Assembly (NCBI GenBank): GCA_018398765.1
Contig: JAHBMJ010001301.1
Span: 1-32,589, forward strand
DNA length: 32,589 nt
Source: Chromera velia
Taxonomy: Eukaryota; Sar; Chromeraceae
Direction of reading: 5' to 3'
Each line of letters begins with the position of its first letter. Position 1 is the stretch's first letter. This document shows, piece after piece, positions 12,483 through 20,926 of this stretch. Below the pieces are notes generated by a model. It did no database searches. It was not told the origin of the DNA and worked only from the letters and a program-made list of their open reading frames with translations. The position numbers and the translations under genes were made by a program.

Positions 12483-14766
12483 CGGGGGCACGTGTTTGCG
12501 CTTCACGTGAGTACCTCTTGATATGTATGTACGCTCATGTGTGGCTCCTGTGCAGCCCCGCGTGCGTCTAAGCCTTCAAAATCAGCCGAAGCGTCCGTCG
12601 AGGTTCGGGATGCTCAGGCCCCTGCAGAGACCATTTCGGGGTGGGGGGCAGTCAGAGCCTCCAGTGAGAGGGGTGTGGGAGAACCTGCAGAAACACGTGG
12701 AGGTGGGAAGAAAGGACCTTCTGTGGGAAGGAATCTGCGCCTTGTCGTCTTCGGCTCTGTCGACGCTCCTCGTTCAGGCACGCCTGTTGCTGCCCTTCTT
12801 TCGTCTCTTCTCTTCTCTTCTCTTCTCTTCTTAAATATCCTCTTTGTGGCTTCCTACATCGTCATTCTCTCTTTGCTTGTCGTTCCTGCCTCGTTGTCAA
12901 TTCGGCTCTATTCGGGACCTTTTTCGCGAAGAAAGCGATACGCACAAAAAGCTGTGAGCTGAGAGGACATCAAATGTAAGAGCAAAAGCGCAAAGACTTC
13001 TACAGACACACAACAGGTCAAATCGGTAGAGAGAAGTCTGGTAGAGCGGAGGCGTAAATAGCAAAACACATCATCTTTCTCTTTATCTCGAAGGCTGGGT
13101 GGACAGACGGATGGATGGATGGATGGATGGATGGATGGATGGATCGGTCACGAGGGAATCAATAAATGTGTTGGTGACAGTCAGTCAGTCAGTCAGTCAG
13201 TCAGTCAGGAAAAGTGTCGGAATGCGATGTTGAGGGCATGAGTTGCGAGAGCAGCGCAATCAATGTGCAAACGGGCATTCTTGCTGTCTGCAGGAGTTCG
13301 GAGCGGTGATCGTGCTTGTCGACGACCAACCGATGATGCTGTGAGTCGATTGATCGAGTCATTGTTTGATTGGGTGATTGGTTGGTTGGTTGATTGAATC
13401 ATTGATTGATCAACACGTGCGTTCTTTTACTTACCAGTCCTGTGAGGTTATTCTGGCCCTCGTCATACAAGTCGTTCGTGCACTGTCTCTGGCCCTAGTT
13501 TCTTCGCAGAAAGCGCTTTCTGCTGCTACGGGACTGTTCAGTTAATTGTCTTCATTCTAAAGGGGACGCTACATCGTCTTCCTTTCTTTCTCTCGCAGTT
13601 CCCTTCGACAGTCTTCCAGTCTTTCTCGCGATCAGTCTATTTTCCTTTCTTTCCTCTTTTTTCCTCCAATTCATTCCTGCCCTTCTCTTTTCTGAATCTC
13701 GGGTGCCACACCACTATGCAGACGTGTTCTCGAGGACATGTATTTATTTTCATAAATAAATTCATAAATCAGTGCAATGAAAAGAATTCACAAATAATTA
13801 AATAATTGCAGACGTGTTCTCGGGGACATCACAAAGAAGGTTGGCTTCCCTCCCAAGAGGACTCTCTCCTATGATGAACCAGAAGTCGCAGCAGTGAATG
13901 TCGTCGCTCTAGTAGGAGGGCCTCTGCCGAAGGGGACCAATGCCCCTCCAATAGAAGAAGCCAGAGCTGTGCTGCTGCTGACAGATATGCAAATGGGAGA
14001 CATGAGTGGCCTCGCACTAGGCAGACAGGTCAGAAAGGAAGCTGTAGAAGCGGGGGCAATTGTCGGCCCTTTCCCGCCCCCTCCTGCTCGAAGCGCCTCT
14101 CAGGAACTCTCTCAATTGAAAGGAGAGGTTTCTCCGCTGGGCTACGCCGCACCCCCCTTGTATCCTGGTGATCCCCGTATGGGGGGCATGGGGGAGTTCG
14201 TCTGCAGCTTTTCCAGAACGGATTCTGGAGGGTCCAGACTGCTTGACCCCCAAGCGAGACACTCAAAACGCGCCTCTGGCGTCTCAGTCGACGGGAGATC
14301 TCCCACGATCATCGAATTTGAAAGAGATGTTTCGCCCGCCAGTGCCGGTGCGGGACCTCTCAACAGAGACACCAGCGGGAGCCCCCCGACTTCGTCGGCC
14401 CGTAAGAAGAGAGTCCCGCCAGATTCAGAACTCCCAGAACTCCGAATCCGAGCCGCTTCCATCCCCTCTCCAAAGACTCCCATGCAGACAGCAGGTGCTG
14501 AAGTTCAATGGGCAGTGCGAGTGTCTGCACCTGCTTCTCCTCAGCCTTGTGTGCTTCGGTGTTGTCTCCTGAGTGCGCAGATCCGGGGGGGCATTCTGGA
14601 GAGACACCCCGAGGCAGAGACAGTGATGGACGCTGTATTGGAGAAGCCTCTTTATGCCGATGGTCTCATACAGCAGTTGAGGGAGCTGGCCGCGGCCGTG
14701 CTCTGGACAGGAAGGAAGAGGAAGACGGGGGCCTCTGCAGAGGACGTAGAGGTGGAGCTGCATTGA
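1207..14766 (+). CDS. Multi-pass membrane hybrid histidine kinase with C-terminal receiver, about 21 exons
   Basis: Predicted sensor kinase that autophosphorylates a His and passes phosphate to its own receiver Asp. Exons read in consistent phase: 1207-1593, 2655-2750, 3104-3226 (end uncertain), 3751-3846, 4736-4895, 5374-5453, 5606-5668, 5872-5988, 6485-6598, 6903-6931, 7431-7653, 8430-8561, 8923-9060, 9573-9580, 10060-10084, 10389-10651, 11124-11235, 12140-12376, 12556-12702, 13294-13340, 13812-14766. The product is about 1,180 residues. All key motifs are present: H-box HDLKTPL, N-box ISNGVK, G1 DTGRGIP, G2 GSGLGLS, receiver VDDQ, LTDMQM and LEKPL. No ligand domain is recognisable, so the stimulus is unknown. 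Least certain are exon 1 (alternative ATG at 1396), the 3' end of exon 3, exon 19 and possible missed small exons. Confidence 0.82.
1599..2227 (+). repeat. GTCA/GGCA tetranucleotide array in intron 1
   Basis: About 630 bp of imperfect CAGT and CAGG units, starting five bases inside the predicted 5' splice site of intron 1. Variant blocks (CCGT, CGGT, TAGT) alternate with pure runs. One frame stays open for about 130 codons and would read as Gln-Ser-Val-Ser repeats, but this is explained by the repeat itself. Confidence 0.95.
2348..2468 (+). repeat. TGGC/TGGT tetranucleotide array
   Basis: About 120 bp of GGCT units grading into GGTT units, still inside intron 1 of the kinase and about 190 bp before its 3' splice site. 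Read in any frame it gives Gly-Trp-Leu-Ala type repeats on one strand and Gln-Pro-Thr-Asn on the other. Neither is likely to be translated. Confidence 0.93.
2655..5988 (+). other. Exons for the transmembrane sensor region of the kinase
   Basis: Seven short exons encode hydrophobic helices: [14 protein letters not shown] (2655-2750), [19 protein letters not shown] and [11 protein letters not shown] (3104-3226), [19 protein letters not shown] (4736-4895), [17 protein letters not shown] (5374-5453), [11 protein letters not shown] (5606-5668) and [12 protein letters not shown] (5872-5988). Exon 3751-3846 is hydrophilic ([11 protein letters not shown]) and is probably a cytosolic loop. That makes about six or seven membrane passes before the kinase core. 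The arrangement resembles a membrane-embedded sensor rather than one with a large outside domain. No known sensory family was recognised. Confidence 0.7.
3847..4735 (+). other. Intron with CTGT, CT and GT/GA microsatellites
   Basis: The intron begins with a CTGT array (about 3853-3891), has a TC run at about 4127-4142, and near its 3' end carries a GT run followed by a GA run (4662-4705). The middle (4190-4510) has open frames on both strands, but they show no domain and are not joined in phase to the neighbouring exons. Confidence 0.5.
6383..6448. mobile_element. AT-rich palindromic insert, copy 1
   Basis: Inverted arms CATTCATTTTCATACAG (6384-6400) and CTGTATGAAAATGAATG (6425-6441) match perfectly over 17 nt, with a 24-nt spacer containing GAATTCCTTTTCA. 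It sits between two copies of the acceptor and start of the exon at 6485. It shares its core (ATTTTCATNCAGAATTC) with copy 2 at 8711, so a dispersed short element is likely. No coding capacity. Confidence 0.6.
6485..8561 (+). other. Exons for signalling helix and DHp (HisKA) domain
   Basis: Exon 6485-6598 gives a helical segment ending [17 protein letters not shown]. It continues straight into the 29-nt exon 6903-6931, which carries the H-box IVHDLKTPL; the phosphoacceptor His codon is CAT at 6909-6911. Exon 7431-7653 completes the split Trp codon and continues [13 protein letters not shown], then a charged low-complexity insert ([13 protein letters not shown]). Exon 8430-8561 gives [17 protein letters not shown], which matches the second DHp helix. 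An insert of about 55 residues between the two DHp helices is unusual. Confidence 0.78.
8711..8760. mobile_element. AT-rich palindromic insert, copy 2
   Basis: Contains ATTTTCATTCAGAATTC and CTTTTCATACAGAATAAA, the same words as copy 1, with short inverted ends (TGCATTTATT / AATAAACGCA). It lies in the middle of the intron 8562-8922. The flanks resemble each other (TCTGGAAAGACG at 8681-8692 and TCTAGAAAGACG at 8772-8783), with the wider similarity gapped. Confidence 0.5.
11299..11609 (+). repeat. Long polypyrimidine CTTT/CT/CTGT tract
   Basis: About 310 bp almost entirely of C and T: CTTT units, then a CT dinucleotide run (about 11391-11426), more CTTT, a CTGT block (11530-11558) and a final C/T-rich stretch. 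It lies in the kinase intron 11236-12139. The long frames it creates on both strands (Phe-Leu-Ser or Lys-Glu-Arg repeats) are artefacts. Confidence 0.95.
12094..12136. mobile_element. AT-rich palindromic insert, copy 3
   Basis: A 43-bp segment with inverted arms TGCATTTATTT and AAATAAATGCA and the word CTGTATGAAAAT also seen in copy 1. It separates two 42-bp copies of the acceptor plus exon start (12052-12093 and 12137-12178). The functional 3' splice site TGCATGCAG overlaps its right end. Confidence 0.55.
12446..12480 (+). repeat. GT dinucleotide run
   Basis: A pure TG run of about 35 bp in the intron between exons 12140-12376 and 12556-12702 of the kinase gene, roughly 75 bp before the 3' splice site. 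Confidence 0.95.
12805..13293 (+). other. Kinase intron segment with TCTTC, GGAT and CAGT short repeats
   Basis: A TTCTC pentanucleotide run (12805-12832), a GGAT run (13107-13144) and a CAGT run (13179-13207) lie in the intron before the receiver exon at 13294. Apart from the repeats I see no coding or structural signal. Confidence 0.6.
13294..14766 (+). other. Exons for the response-regulator receiver domain
   Basis: Exon 13294-13340 gives [13 protein letters not shown] (first strand and acidic pair). Exon 13812 onward gives [12 protein letters not shown], then [21 protein letters not shown] with the phosphoacceptor Asp, and near the end [14 protein letters not shown] with the conserved Lys. 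Asp and Lys are about 220 residues apart in the continuous frame, against roughly 50 in typical receivers, because of a Pro/Ser-rich stretch from 14029 to 14487. That stretch has intron-like ends (GTCAGA, TGCAG) and may be spliced out. The stop codon is at 14764-14766. Confidence 0.78.
13740..13806. mobile_element. AT-rich palindromic insert, copy 4
   Basis: A 67-bp AT-rich segment starting TATTTATTTTCATAAATAAA and containing, on the opposite strand, GAATTCTTTTCATTG as in the other copies. It lies between two 23-bp copies of the acceptor and exon start of the receiver exon (13717-13739 and 13807-13829). Confidence 0.5.
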
Positions 14767-16067
14767 TTGAATCCTTACGGGTGTCCGAAAGTATGATCGA
14801 GGCGCAAATTTTATACTGTTCATGCAGTCAGTCACTGTGCAAGGCGGCTGCATGTGCGGAGGTTGATCGAAAAGAAAAATCCCTCGAAACCTCCGGCCAT
14901 CATCCCGCGTGGACTTTGTGAAAGATCCTCTTCTCGAGAACGAGATCTTGTGCGGATTCCGTTTGTGAGAGCTTCATTATGTGAGGAAGGAGTGTACTTT
15001 AAATCCAGATCAAGCATTCCACGTTCCTGGCTTTCGCTAAGGTTCGATCCCCGTCTCGTGATTTGCAATAATTCGTCACTCAAGCACTTAGTTGCAAATC
15101 GATTCGAGCAATTTGGCTCTAGCTGATTCCAGAAGACAGTCACAAAGATCTAGACCAAGATCTTACATTTTAATAGACTGTCAAACATTCAATTGATTGC
15201 TGGTTGACTCTTTGAGTCGATAGTTTTGCAGCTTGAAGTTTTTTTTATGATATTAATAATTATGCATCTCTGTTAATTTTTCATAGCTCTTTACAAAGTA
15301 ATGGATACTAATGGTAAGCACCTTCTAGAGTACCTTAAGCTGGGCTGATAAAAATTGATCAGAGTTCAAATTAAACTTTGTATTTTACATACAATGTACT
15401 AGTATGTTTTTATTGTATACAAACACATATAAAGTCACAACTTTTTCAATATGTTGCCCCGTGATCGAGTGGCCAGAGCCTAACTTAGCTGCCTAAGTGG
15501 TGGCTCCCTGGCTTTAACCACCCCAATTCATTCATTCATTCATTTATTTATTTATTCATTCATTTATGTTTAATTAAAAGCAACAACTTGCATGAAAATA
15601 GGCCTTAAAATTAGTTAGCTACATAACAAACTGCATATAAAACTGTCAAAACACACTACAACATATTTACACCCAAATTTCAAGCAAAATTATAAGTGGA
15701 ACTCCAACTTAACTATGATTTATAGTGAAACAAATATAAATTACTTCTTATTTTTAAAATAAAAAGTATATAATATTGGATATTCAGTGTTTTATGATTT
15801 TAGTTTTGCATGCATGCAATGCCATGCATGGTTTGTAGCTTAATTCAATAAAACTGGTACGTCCGGGTGTTTATTGTAAGAATCATTGTATGAGAAAAAC
15901 ATTAAAAAAATACATAGAAAAAATATTGCAGATGCAAGCAAACAAAACATGAACACGAAATTGTCTTATATCCATCGACCTTTATTTTACTGATTAATTG
16001 AGGTGCAAGTATATGAAACATATTGAGGACAGCATCTTCTGCAGATAGAACATTGTTACAATGAGAG
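14767..16067. other. Convergent AT-rich spacer
   Basis: The spacer lies between the 3' ends of the kinase (+) and the methyltransferase (-). Base composition shifts sharply to A/T from about 15130. It holds a SINE-like element at 15455-15566 and a TGCATGCATGC-type palindrome near 15809-15830. No coding exon was found; 3' UTRs of both genes are expected here. Confidence 0.6.
15455..15566 (+). mobile_element. Possible tRNA-derived SINE with tetranucleotide tail
   Basis: The head has an A-box-like word TGATCGAGTGGCCAGAGCC, a perfect 6-bp hairpin ACTTAG-CTGC-CTAAGT (15483-15498) and a weak B-box-like word GGCTTTAACCACC. It is followed directly by an ATTC/ATTT tail of about 40 bp. A tRNA-related head plus a simple-repeat tail is the usual SINE layout. 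The B-box has three mismatches and I could not find a target-site duplication. Confidence 0.3.
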
Positions 16068-17195
16068 TCAAAATGGTGTGCTTGACGGGGATGAAGGCAC
16101 CTGACACAATCTTGAAACCGCTTCCCCTCCTTCTACTAGCACTAAAACAAACTCTGCACATCGGCGGTCATACTCGTTGATGGTCTTCATGACAACTCGA
16201 TAGCCCAACTCGAAAAGGTCCAAAAAGAGACGGTTGACTTGACCTCTTTGTTTCCCCTTCACTCTGGAAGAAGGCACATACTGCTCCCTTGCGCCGACGG
16301 TATGTACCTCGAAGAGCAGCTGCTTGGGCCTCAGGCGACTTGGAAGGGAGAGGATGTCGTCATACAACAGCGTCCACTCCCCCCCTTCAATGTCAAATTT
16401 CAAAACATCTAAACGTCTCCCTTCATGACCCAACCTTCGTATTACAGATGCCAGGGGTTCGAAATGGAATGTGCTTTCTCCTCCTCCACAATGCTCTTCT
16501 TTTTCGTCTTGCTTTTCAATTTTAGGTTCCCTTTTCATGTGCTCCACATAAAACCGTGAGGGCTCCTCTCCCTCCACTAACTGCTTTCCTACGCAAATCT
16601 GATGAAACGCAAAGTTTTTTCCCACCACCGACCTGTGTCTGCAGTCTGTGGTGCAGTCAAAGGCGTGGACCTCACACCCAAGACTTGCCATCCTCTCCTC
16701 CCAACGAGACATCCCCCCCAAGCCAATGCCGTACACGAGACAACGGCCCCCGGAATCATCTTTGGACAGATATGCCTCCCCCACCAGCCCCTTGCTGTCC
16801 TCAGATCCATCTTCCGGTTCTTTCAACAAAGCAGAGGGAAGCAGAAGAGAAGGAAGAACGTCCTGGAAAGGGTCAACGAATCGTGTCCCGTCAGGCGCAT
16901 CCAGTCCTTCTTCAAGTCTTCTCCTGGCACTACATGCAAAATCAAGCAGAGCTTGCTGCACTATCGAAGGAAGAATCCCAAACGACCCGGAAGATGCTTC
17001 CAGTGATCTTTTCACTCTTCTTAGGTCTTCTTCCAGTACGAGGGCTCTGCTTTCCGCTCCATTTTTCTCGTTCAAGAGTGGCAGGACTACCACAATGTGA
17101 TGTAGAACAGCAGCAAGGCCCAAAAGAAAGACCCAGAAAATCGTTCCTGGGATCATGCTTCCTCGGCCTGACCAACATCCGACAGAAGCGAACAT
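16068..17195 (-). CDS. Golgi-type membrane-anchored methyltransferase-like protein (METTL24 / FkbM-like)
   Basis: A 375-residue single-exon protein. Residues 15-40 form one hydrophobic segment (IPGTIFWVFLLGLAAVLHHI), read as a signal anchor, followed by a short coiled coil (about 47-67). The catalytic half starts at residue 154 with VYGIGLGGMSRWEERMA, then GCEVHAFDCTTD (173-184), LDVLKFDIEGGEW (262-274), KQLLFEVHTVG (291-301) and GYRVVMKTINEYDRR (331-345). This motif order is that of the METTL24-like / Methyltransf_22 group, SAM-dependent enzymes close to FkbM. The substrate is unknown. The gene has no introns, unlike its neighbours, and is divergent from the ENT gene. Confidence 0.75.
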   Translation of the reverse strand: MFASVGCWSGRGSMIPGTIFWVFLLGLAAVLHHIVVVLPLLNEKNGAESRALVLEEDLRRVKRSLEASSGSFGILPSIVQQALLDFACSARRRLEEGLDAPDGTRFVDPFQDVLPSLLLPSALLKEPEDGSEDSKGLVGEAYLSKDDSGGRCLVYGIGLGGMSRWEERMASLGCEVHAFDCTTDCRHRSVVGKNFAFHQICVGKQLVEGEEPSRFYVEHMKREPKIEKQDEKEEHCGGGESTFHFEPLASVIRRLGHEGRRLDVLKFDIEGGEWTLLYDDILSLPSRLRPKQLLFEVHTVGAREQYVPSSRVKGKQRGQVNRLFLDLFELGYRVVMKTINEYDRRCAEFVLVLVEGGEAVSRLCQVPSSPSSTPF

Positions 17196-17708
17196 TTTAG
17201 TACAACAAGCATACCACCGAAGTGCGAATGGGTGAGAACCGTCGGGATTCCATGAGGAATCGCCACTCCGTCAGTGAGAGTGTCCACTCAGTCTGCATGC
17301 ATGATTGTCAAGACTCATGCATGGAACGTTTTGGGAAAGTCACTCACAGACTTTGACCTGGAAAGCTGCATGGTGGACACCCGTGCAGGGGTGTGCAATG
17401 CATTTGAAACTGCGACTACATGGAAGATCGATGGTCACTGACAAGCAGATCTGACGAAAGTCTTTTTGAATCTCCAAAGGTCAGACAATACATGATTCAC
17501 ATTCTATGTGCACGCGCGCTCGCGTGTATCGCGGCAGCATACATGGCAGACGCGCTGCATGGACGCCGGGGGTGATGCAAAATGGTCTGACCTTCTTTCA
17601 ATGCATATATATATATGATGCAGGCTGTACGTGCACATTGTTAATTGCAAGCTAGGGTTAATTTCAGAGAGGCGCCGTGAGCTCAGACAAAAAGAGGAGA
17701 AAAAGTGA
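17196..17708. promoter_or_regulatory. Shared divergent promoter region
   Basis: This 513-bp gap lies between the start codons of the methyltransferase (-) and the ENT transporter (+). It contains a CGCGCGCTCGCG tract (about 17513-17524), a 10-bp inverted pair AAGGTCAGAC (17477-17486) and GTCTGACCTT (17585-17594), and an ATATATATATATG run (17604-17616) about 95 bp before the ENT start. A promoter role is inferred from position. Confidence 0.45.
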
Positions 17709-19313
17709 ATGGGCGTGCCTGTGCTTGAGTGGAGCCTGTACCTGGTGGGCCTGGCAGGAGCGTGAGTGCTCGCGCTTTTTCAACTGGAAATGAAAATTTT
17801 CACAGGAGCCAGCGCACGTGGGCTGGATTGAAGCATTTGGAGTTCTGGAGGGACGACGTACACGCAGGAAAACCAGAGAGGCAGCATTGCTCGGTTGTCC
17901 TCTTACCTGGCTGCATTCAAGCCTGGCAGCCTGTTTTCAAACCTCTGGGGGAAGTGCGAAAACCGGTCTTGTGCTCGTCTGGTGGTGTCTCTGACGTCCC
18001 ATCTGTGCGGCGGGAAATCCAGACAGAACGAAAGAGGCCCCTCTCCATAAGGATGCCATCAGGAGCTACTGCTATTGTGCGGGTCTCCGCATTTGCCTTT
18101 GGTTTCAGTTTTCTCCTTCCTTGGAACGCACAAGTGCAGGGTCAGTGCCATGAGAAGGCTAGGGGCCTCATAACTCTTGCCGTCTACATATGCAGTCTCG
18201 GGTCCCTTCGTGTTTGGACTGTACAGGGCCTGGCATGTTCGGGGAGTGAGGGGGGGTGCAGCGTCCGAAGTTTATCGACAGGGTGGCTGTGACACTTTTG
18301 TGCCTGTCTTTCGTTTCAAATTGCAGGGTCCTCTTCTGCATGCGTGAGAGAGGCGTTTCAGTGGACATGTGCCTCCACTCCAAATTCATCTTCTCCCCCC
18401 TTTTCGCTTCCTCTCACCCTCTTCTTCTCCCTGTTCTTCTTCGACGGCTTTGCTCCTTTTGCCGCTCTCTTGTTTCTCTTCTTCTCTCTTTCCGCGTCTC
18501 TTCCCTCCTCCCCTTTCTTGATTGGAGTCAGCTGAACCTCGCCGGGTGGTCCTCTGTACCGTCGGCGTCCTTCAGCTTCTTTTGAGTTGAATGAAACTTT
18601 ACTTGCAGTGATGCAATTCCTGGATCGGTACGCATTCTCTGCCGAGCGTATGCCGGAAGGCTTCAATGCCGACTGGAGATTCTGCTCAGTCAGTCGGTCT
18701 GTCTGTCTGTCTGTCTGTGAGATGGTCGCTTCAGCTTTTTCTGGCAGTCAGTCTGACCGGCATGTTTCCATTTGCATGCGCTGAAGTCTTATGCGTCCTC
18801 TCTTGGCAGAATGGGAACAGGGAAGAGTGTGGTCTATCTCTTGTATATGCCTGTGTGTGCTCTTCGAGGAATTCCAGAGGGTCTCTTTCTCCTGTCCAGT
18901 GGAGGGGTTCAAAGACCAGCTGCCGCATGGACGTGTGTCGATCCTGCGTACACATGCTGTTTTGTTTTAGGCTCTTGCGAACACTTTCTTGCACCCGAAT
19001 GATGACTGCATGGTTTGTTCATTTGCTCTCTTTTTTGTTCTGTTCTGTCTCTGGCTTCAGGTCCAAACATACGCCTTGTCGTGCCTGGTCGGTCGGTTTG
19101 CGGTTGGGGGGGCATCTTGTAAGGACGGCAGCGTCGTCTACGGGGACGAATAAAGGGTGAAAGAAAGAGACGGAAAAAGGTGATGACGACGATGACGCAG
19201 AAAGACAGGCAAGAAAAAAGGAGTGTGGAGCGCTCCAGAGGAGCAGTTACTAGGGACACGGAACCTTGCAGCGTTGGTGCATGTGCATCAGATCAGACAT
19301 GCAGAGAGGGAAC

Positions 19314-19346
<33 letters not shown>

Positions 19347-20108
19347 GAACGAGCAAGCGGCTTGACAGTCAGAAATGAAAATGCACAGAAAGACGGAAGG
19401 ATCTGAGCGCAAGAAAAACAAGAGTAAGAATCCTCTTGCTCCTGTTTGAAGAACTCGTCTTCCTGCGCCCTGCCCCACCTTTGCATGCATGCAGGTAACG
19501 CAAAGCATCATGGTTGTGGGGGGGGGATTTTTTTCGGAAAACACCAGGGTTCTCGGCAGTCTGACGGTGATCGCCGTAGCGGCGCTCCTCTTCCCACTGA
19601 TCTTCACGAAGATGTCTGGCACAGCGGCGGGCTTTGTGTTGGGCTGTGTGCTCTGTGGAATGATGGGAGGTGAGTGAGTGCCTTGGGTGTGTGGAGAGGT
19701 GGGAGGTGAGTGCCTTATAGAGTTGTGTGGGATGTGCTGCCTTGGCTTTGTGGATAGGTAGAACAGAGAGCTCCCCACTGTGTCCTGGCGTGCGCATTTT
19801 CCTTTGCGCTGACTACCGCATGTTTGTGTCCCTACTGTTTGTGACCTCCAGCTCGGTCTTTTTCATTTTCTTTCTATCTGCAGTTGGAGCGAGTGCAGGC
19901 GTCTCGTCGGTGGTGGGAATTCTGAACAACGTTGACCCGCGCACGACGGCTCTCGTCTCCACAGGATCTGTGAGTCGAGTGTGTCTCCCCTCTCTTCATT
20001 CATTCATTCATTCATTCATTCAGTCAGTCAGTCAGTCGGTCGGTCGGTCGGTCGGTCGGTCGGTCGGTCGGTCGGTCGGTCGGTCAGTCAGTCAGTCAGT
20101 CAGTCAGT

Positions 20109-20148
<40 letters not shown>

Positions 20149-20889
20149 CATTCATTCATTCATTCATTCATTCATTCATTTATGTGACGTGACGACAATG
20201 GCCGAACTTTCATGTGCTTGCTCTCACGTGGCTCCGTTTTGCGTTGGAATTTCGCAATATTTGAAAACACATCGACTGAGCGCCCAGACGCACATGTGCT
20301 GCTCTAGTCGTAATCGCATCTTTTGTGTTCGATGTTTAGATCTGTTACACGACCCGTCTTTTACTGGAAGAAAAAAGTTCCCAATTGCATGCCGGCAGAC
20401 ATGCGCATGCATATGGAATCTTCAAAAGCATGCATTCGTCGACCGACTTGGTCATCTTTTTTCTCTCTGTAGGGGTGCGCTGCGGTGTTCTGCTTCGTCT
20501 GCGCCCTGTTGGGAAGGCCGTACCTCCGCACGGACGAGTGGGACTTGGCGGTCGCTCTGTTTTTTGGTATCTCGGCTCTTTTGGTGTCTGCGACTCTCTG
20601 TCTCTACTGCAGCTTCAGGTCGGATAATTCGTTTTCTTGTAGCTTCTTCAGGTTTTCTTTCTTTGCTTCGGTCTGTGATTGTCGGCCTGTTGGTCTCCAT
20701 CGGTCTCTTTGTCTCTTTCTGCTTCTGTGCGTCTCCTGCCTTTCTTTGTAACGAGAAAGACATGAAAAAGTGCCTGCCTCATGCCCGCGCAGCACTCTTT
20801 TCTTTGACCCCTTCTTTTTGCCCTTCTCGCACTCGTGGTATCCATGAGCGAGTGAGTGAGTGAGTGAGGGAGTGTGTGTGTGTGTGTGT

Positions 20890-20926
<37 letters not shown>

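Noticed and set aside
12537-12962. Alternative frame ([17 protein letters not shown]...) for kinase exon 19
   Set aside because: It needs a one-base leftover from the previous exon, which ends in phase 0. The phase-0 frame ending HVE at 12702 joins cleanly to the receiver exon. This remains moderately uncertain.
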